Shown here in pieces: positions 10,795 through 13,364 of a stretch of DNA of 13,364 nt. The notes under the pieces were generated by a model. That model saw nothing but the letters and a program-made list of their open reading frames with translations, had not been told where the DNA came from and ran no database searches. Origin of the DNA: Methanosarcina sp. UBA5 (lineage in GTDB: Archaea; Halobacteriota; Methanosarcinia; Methanosarcinales; Methanosarcinaceae). The stretch's first letter is position 1. Every line of letters starts with the position of its first letter. The stretch spans positions 1,555-14,918 of the forward strand of contig NZ_DAVG01000059.1 in assembly GCF_002505485.1 (NCBI RefSeq), read 5' to 3'. Both the position numbers and the translations under genes were made by a program.

Positions 10795-12519
10795 CTGGAA
10801 TATACGCTTCGAATCGGAGGAGAGGCCGGACAGGGGCTGCAGACCATAGGAGGAGCTCTTGCAAAGGTTTTCTCCAGAATAGGATATCATGTATTTACGC
10901 ACCAGGACTATATGTCAAGGATAAGGGGGGGACATAATTTTTACCAGATACGGCTTTCCGACCAGGAAATTTCGGTTTCCAGAGAGATGGTCGATATTCT
11001 TCTGGCTCTTGATCTAAACACTATCAAAGTCGCCAGAAAGAATGTTAAAGACGGGGGATTTATTCTATATGATTCGGAAATTGCCAAACAGAAATTCGAA
11101 GAGCAGGAATTCATAGATATTCCTTTCAGAAAGATAGCGCTGGACGTCGGAAAGAACAGCGTTATGGCAAACACAGTAGCAACCGGGGCAGCGCTTGGGC
11201 TTCTTGATCTCGGGCTTGAAGCTTTAAAAGAGATCCTGAGAGAAACTTTCCTGAGAAAAGGGGAAGAAGTAGTCCAGAATAATATAGCCTGCGCAGAAGC
11301 AGGATATAAATACGCTCTTACGAATTGTCCCAGGTGCGAAGCTTTTGGAATCCGGGAGCCTGAAGACAAAAAACTCATACTCATAACCGGGCTGCAGGCA
11401 ATTAGTGTGGGAGCAATTATGTCCGGCTGCAAGTTTTATTCGGCATATCCTATGTCGCCTTCAACAGGAATTATGGAGTACCTGGCTTCCAAGGCAGAAG
11501 AATATAATCTCGTTGTTGAGCAGGCTGAAGACGAAATTGCAGCTATTAATATGGCAATAGGAGCCTCTTTTGCAGGGGTAAGGGCTATGACCGGAACGTC
11601 CGGAGGAGGATTTGCCCTCATGGTAGAAGGGCTTTCCCTTGCAGGAATGACCGAAACTCCTCTTGTGATTGCGGAAATGCAGCGCCCTGGGCCTGCTACG
11701 GGTTTTCCCACACGCACCGAGCAGGGAGACCTGCTTTTTATTCTCCATGCAGGTCACGGAGAGTTTCCAAGAATTATTTTCGAGCCAGGCACTCCAAAAC
11801 AGGCTCTTTACCTGACTAACAGGGCTTTCGAACTTGCAGAAAAGTACCAGATATCTGTGTTCATCCAGTCCGACCAGTACCTCGCAGAATCCGAATGGAC
11901 TTTCGAAAATCTTGGGATGGAGAACCTGATTTATAACGATTACCGGCTGAGAGAAGAGGATCTGAAAGGAATTACGGACTATAAACGTTATAAATATTCC
12001 AGTACAGGAATTTCTCTTCTTGCAGTCCCAGGAGAAGCCGGAAAACATCTTGTAGTAGCGGATAGCGATGAACATGACGAAGATGGGCACATTGTGGAAG
12101 ATTCCGAGACCCGCATCAAAATGGTTCAAAAAAGGCTGCTGAACAAACTGCCGCTTATAAAGAAAGAAATCGAATCTCCGCTTTTATACGGTGACTCATC
12201 TCCAAAAATAGTGCTTGTAGGGCATGGGTCCACCTATGGTGTGATAAAAGAGGTAATTGATACCATTTCTAAGGACAAGAAAGCTGCAATGCTGCACTTC
12301 AGCCAGATTTATCCTCTTCCCGAGCGGGATAGGTTCGATTATATCGGGCTTCTTGAGAACGCAGACCTTACGATTTGCATAGAAAACAACGCCACTGGGC
12401 AGTTTGCAAAACTTCTAAGAGCAGAAACCGGGTTCAAATTTTCCCACCAGATCAGCAAATACGATGGAAGACCTTTTACAATCGAAAACCTGAAGGAGGA
12501 ATTGAATGCCTACATCTGA
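10795..12519 (+). CDS. korA: 2-oxoacid:ferredoxin oxidoreductase, fused gamma-alpha subunit
   Basis: With the beta subunit, this enzyme oxidatively decarboxylates a 2-oxoacid to an acyl-CoA and reduces ferredoxin, or runs in reverse. Residues ~1-190 are the gamma domain, opening with RIGGEAGQG (6-14). The alpha domain follows with YPMSPST (218-224), SGGGF (269-273) and RPGPATGFPTRTEQGDL, typical of two-subunit enzymes. A CPRC motif (C178, C181) sits in the linker. The first in-frame ATG (10912) lies at codon 40, inside the gamma domain, and would remove its signature. The frame is open upstream to a TAA at 10768 but has no ATG, GTG or TTG. CTG 10795 fits family alignment and lies six bases after GGGGGGTT (10781-10788), so it is the proposed start, giving 574 residues. 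It overlaps the beta gene by 14 bases. The substrate is not decided by sequence; the kor symbol is by general resemblance only. Confidence 0.88.
   Translation: MEYTLRIGGEAGQGLQTIGGALAKVFSRIGYHVFTHQDYMSRIRGGHNFYQIRLSDQEISVSREMVDILLALDLNTIKVARKNVKDGGFILYDSEIAKQKFEEQEFIDIPFRKIALDVGKNSVMANTVATGAALGLLDLGLEALKEILRETFLRKGEEVVQNNIACAEAGYKYALTNCPRCEAFGIREPEDKKLILITGLQAISVGAIMSGCKFYSAYPMSPSTGIMEYLASKAEEYNLVVEQAEDEIAAINMAIGASFAGVRAMTGTSGGGFALMVEGLSLAGMTETPLVIAEMQRPGPATGFPTRTEQGDLLFILHAGHGEFPRIIFEPGTPKQALYLTNRAFELAEKYQISVFIQSDQYLAESEWTFENLGMENLIYNDYRLREEDLKGITDYKRYKYSSTGISLLAVPGEAGKHLVVADSDEHDEDGHIVEDSETRIKMVQKRLLNKLPLIKKEIESPLLYGDSSPKIVLVGHGSTYGVIKEVIDTISKDKKAAMLHFSQIYPLPERDRFDYIGLLENADLTICIENNATGQFAKLLRAETGFKFSHQISKYDGRPFTIENLKEELNAYI
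12493..12500 (+). promoter_or_regulatory. Ribosome binding site of the beta subunit, inside the alpha gene
   Basis: AAGGAGGA ends five bases before ATG 12506 and lies within the last codons of the gamma-alpha gene. With the 14-base gene overlap this indicates translational coupling and equal subunit supply. Confidence 0.75.
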
Positions 12520-13357
12520 AAATTATAAAGGCCAGATCCCGGCCTGGTGTCCTGGATGCGGAAATTTTCAAATTCTTTCGGTCATCAAACAGGCGCTTGT
12601 CGAACTTGGTATTGAGCCATGGGAAGTCCTTGTAGTTTCGGGAATAGGACAGGCTGGAAAACTGCCCCATTATATTAAGTGCCATACGTTTAATGGGCTG
12701 CATGGGAGAACCCTGCCTGTGGCTACGGCTGCAAAACTTGCCAACCATACCCTTCATGTGATCGCAGTTGCAGGAGACGGGGACTGCTACGGAGAAGGAG
12801 GAAACCATTTTCTTCATGCAATTCGCCGGAACCCGAACATTTCCCTTTTCGTGCACAATAACCAGGTTTACGGACTGACCAAGGGACAGGCATCTCCCAC
12901 TACAGCCGAGGGAACCTACACAACAATTCAGCCTTACGGCGTCCTCCAGGAATCAATGAATCCACTTGCGATGGCGATTTCCCAGAACTGCAGCTTCGTA
13001 GCCAGGGGTTTTGCAGGCGATCAGGAGCATCTCAAAGAGCTTATGAAGGCTGCCATAACACACAGGGGCTTTGCCCTTCTTGATATTCTTCAACCTTGTG
13101 TTACTTTTAATAAGATAAATACCTTCAAATGGTACAGGGACAGGATTTACAAGCTTGGGAACGATTATGACCCTTACGACCGTATAAAAGCCTTTGAGAA
13201 ATCTTTAGAATGGGGAGACAAGATCCCGAATGGCATTTTTTACAAACATGAGAGGGATATATATGAGGAAAGAGTACCGGCAATTCAGGAGAAGCCTCTT
13301 GTAAGGCAAAAGTTCTCTATTGAAGAAGTAAAGCACGAAATTGAGACATTTTATTAA
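12506..13357 (+). CDS. korB: 2-oxoacid:ferredoxin oxidoreductase, beta subunit (TPP-binding)
   Basis: This 283-residue partner of the gamma-alpha subunit carries the thiamine diphosphate site: GDGD (90-93) followed by GEGGNHFLHAIRRN and ending in the asparagine pair N118-N119. CPGCGN (15-20) supplies two iron-sulfur cysteines, and LQPCVTFN gives C198. In characterised two-subunit enzymes the third ligand lies in an SGIGC motif; here that motif reads SGIGQ (Q49), and the nearest alternative is C59 in IKCHTFNGLHGR. There is no fused ferredoxin domain, so a separate ferredoxin must accept electrons. The gene starts with a strong ribosome binding site inside the alpha gene and ends seven bases before the window edge; whether further genes follow is not visible. 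Family firm, substrate unknown: 2-oxoglutarate, pyruvate or branched 2-oxoacids are possible. Confidence 0.92.
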   Translation: MPTSENYKGQIPAWCPGCGNFQILSVIKQALVELGIEPWEVLVVSGIGQAGKLPHYIKCHTFNGLHGRTLPVATAAKLANHTLHVIAVAGDGDCYGEGGNHFLHAIRRNPNISLFVHNNQVYGLTKGQASPTTAEGTYTTIQPYGVLQESMNPLAMAISQNCSFVARGFAGDQEHLKELMKAAITHRGFALLDILQPCVTFNKINTFKWYRDRIYKLGNDYDPYDRIKAFEKSLEWGDKIPNGIFYKHERDIYEERVPAIQEKPLVRQKFSIEEVKHEIETFY

Positions 13358-13364
13358 AATCTCC

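Noticed and set aside
11461..12129. Long (222-codon) antisense frame within the alpha subunit gene
   Set aside because: The plus strand has unmistakable family motifs throughout; the antisense frame is a shadow of its codon use.

Overview
The window looks like a piece of a methanogenic archaeal chromosome, most likely Methanosarcina or a close relative. Seen in the sequence: an archaeal-type valyl-tRNA synthetase, a class I HMG-CoA reductase (mevalonate route to archaeal lipids), a two-subunit 2-oxoacid:ferredoxin oxidoreductase, archaeal TATA-like boxes, GGAGG/AGGTGA-type ribosome binding sites, and long AT-rich spacers (300-970 bases) rich in dyads and short repeats. The genus is inferred from this style, not from a database match.

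Layout. Bases 1-116 (minus strand) hold the signal-peptide end of an exported protein whose body lies outside the window. Bases 132-1048 are non-coding and full of inverted and direct repeats. Bases 1049-3896 (plus strand) form an accessory island: an APH-like small-molecule or protein kinase, then two paralogous HAD-family proteins. The first HAD copy has no ATG, GTG or TTG start ahead of its catalytic aspartate. Short tandem repeats follow the kinase (13 bp) and the second HAD gene (25 bp x 4).

Bases 4468-7077 encode valyl-tRNA synthetase as a single gene with its own TATA box, ended by a perfect hairpin that overlaps the stop codon. Bases 7655-8023 encode a small DsrE-like protein with its own promoter. 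The 968-base spacer after it holds a 14-bp palindrome, a GC-rich repeat block, and a 142-bp MITE-like element with 17-bp terminal inverted repeats just upstream of the next promoter.

Bases 9019-10275 encode HMG-CoA reductase. After its stop come two tandem ~60-bp repeat copies whose differences keep a hairpin paired, then a T8 tract. Bases 10795-13357 encode a translationally coupled oxidoreductase pair: a fused gamma-alpha subunit that appears to start at a non-canonical CTG, and a TPP-binding beta subunit in which one usual cluster cysteine position is glutamine.

The genes do not form one pathway. valS, hmgA and the oxidoreductase are core-metabolism genes in separate transcription units. 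The kinase/HAD island is the accessory part. I see no CRISPR array, tRNA, rRNA or intact transposase.
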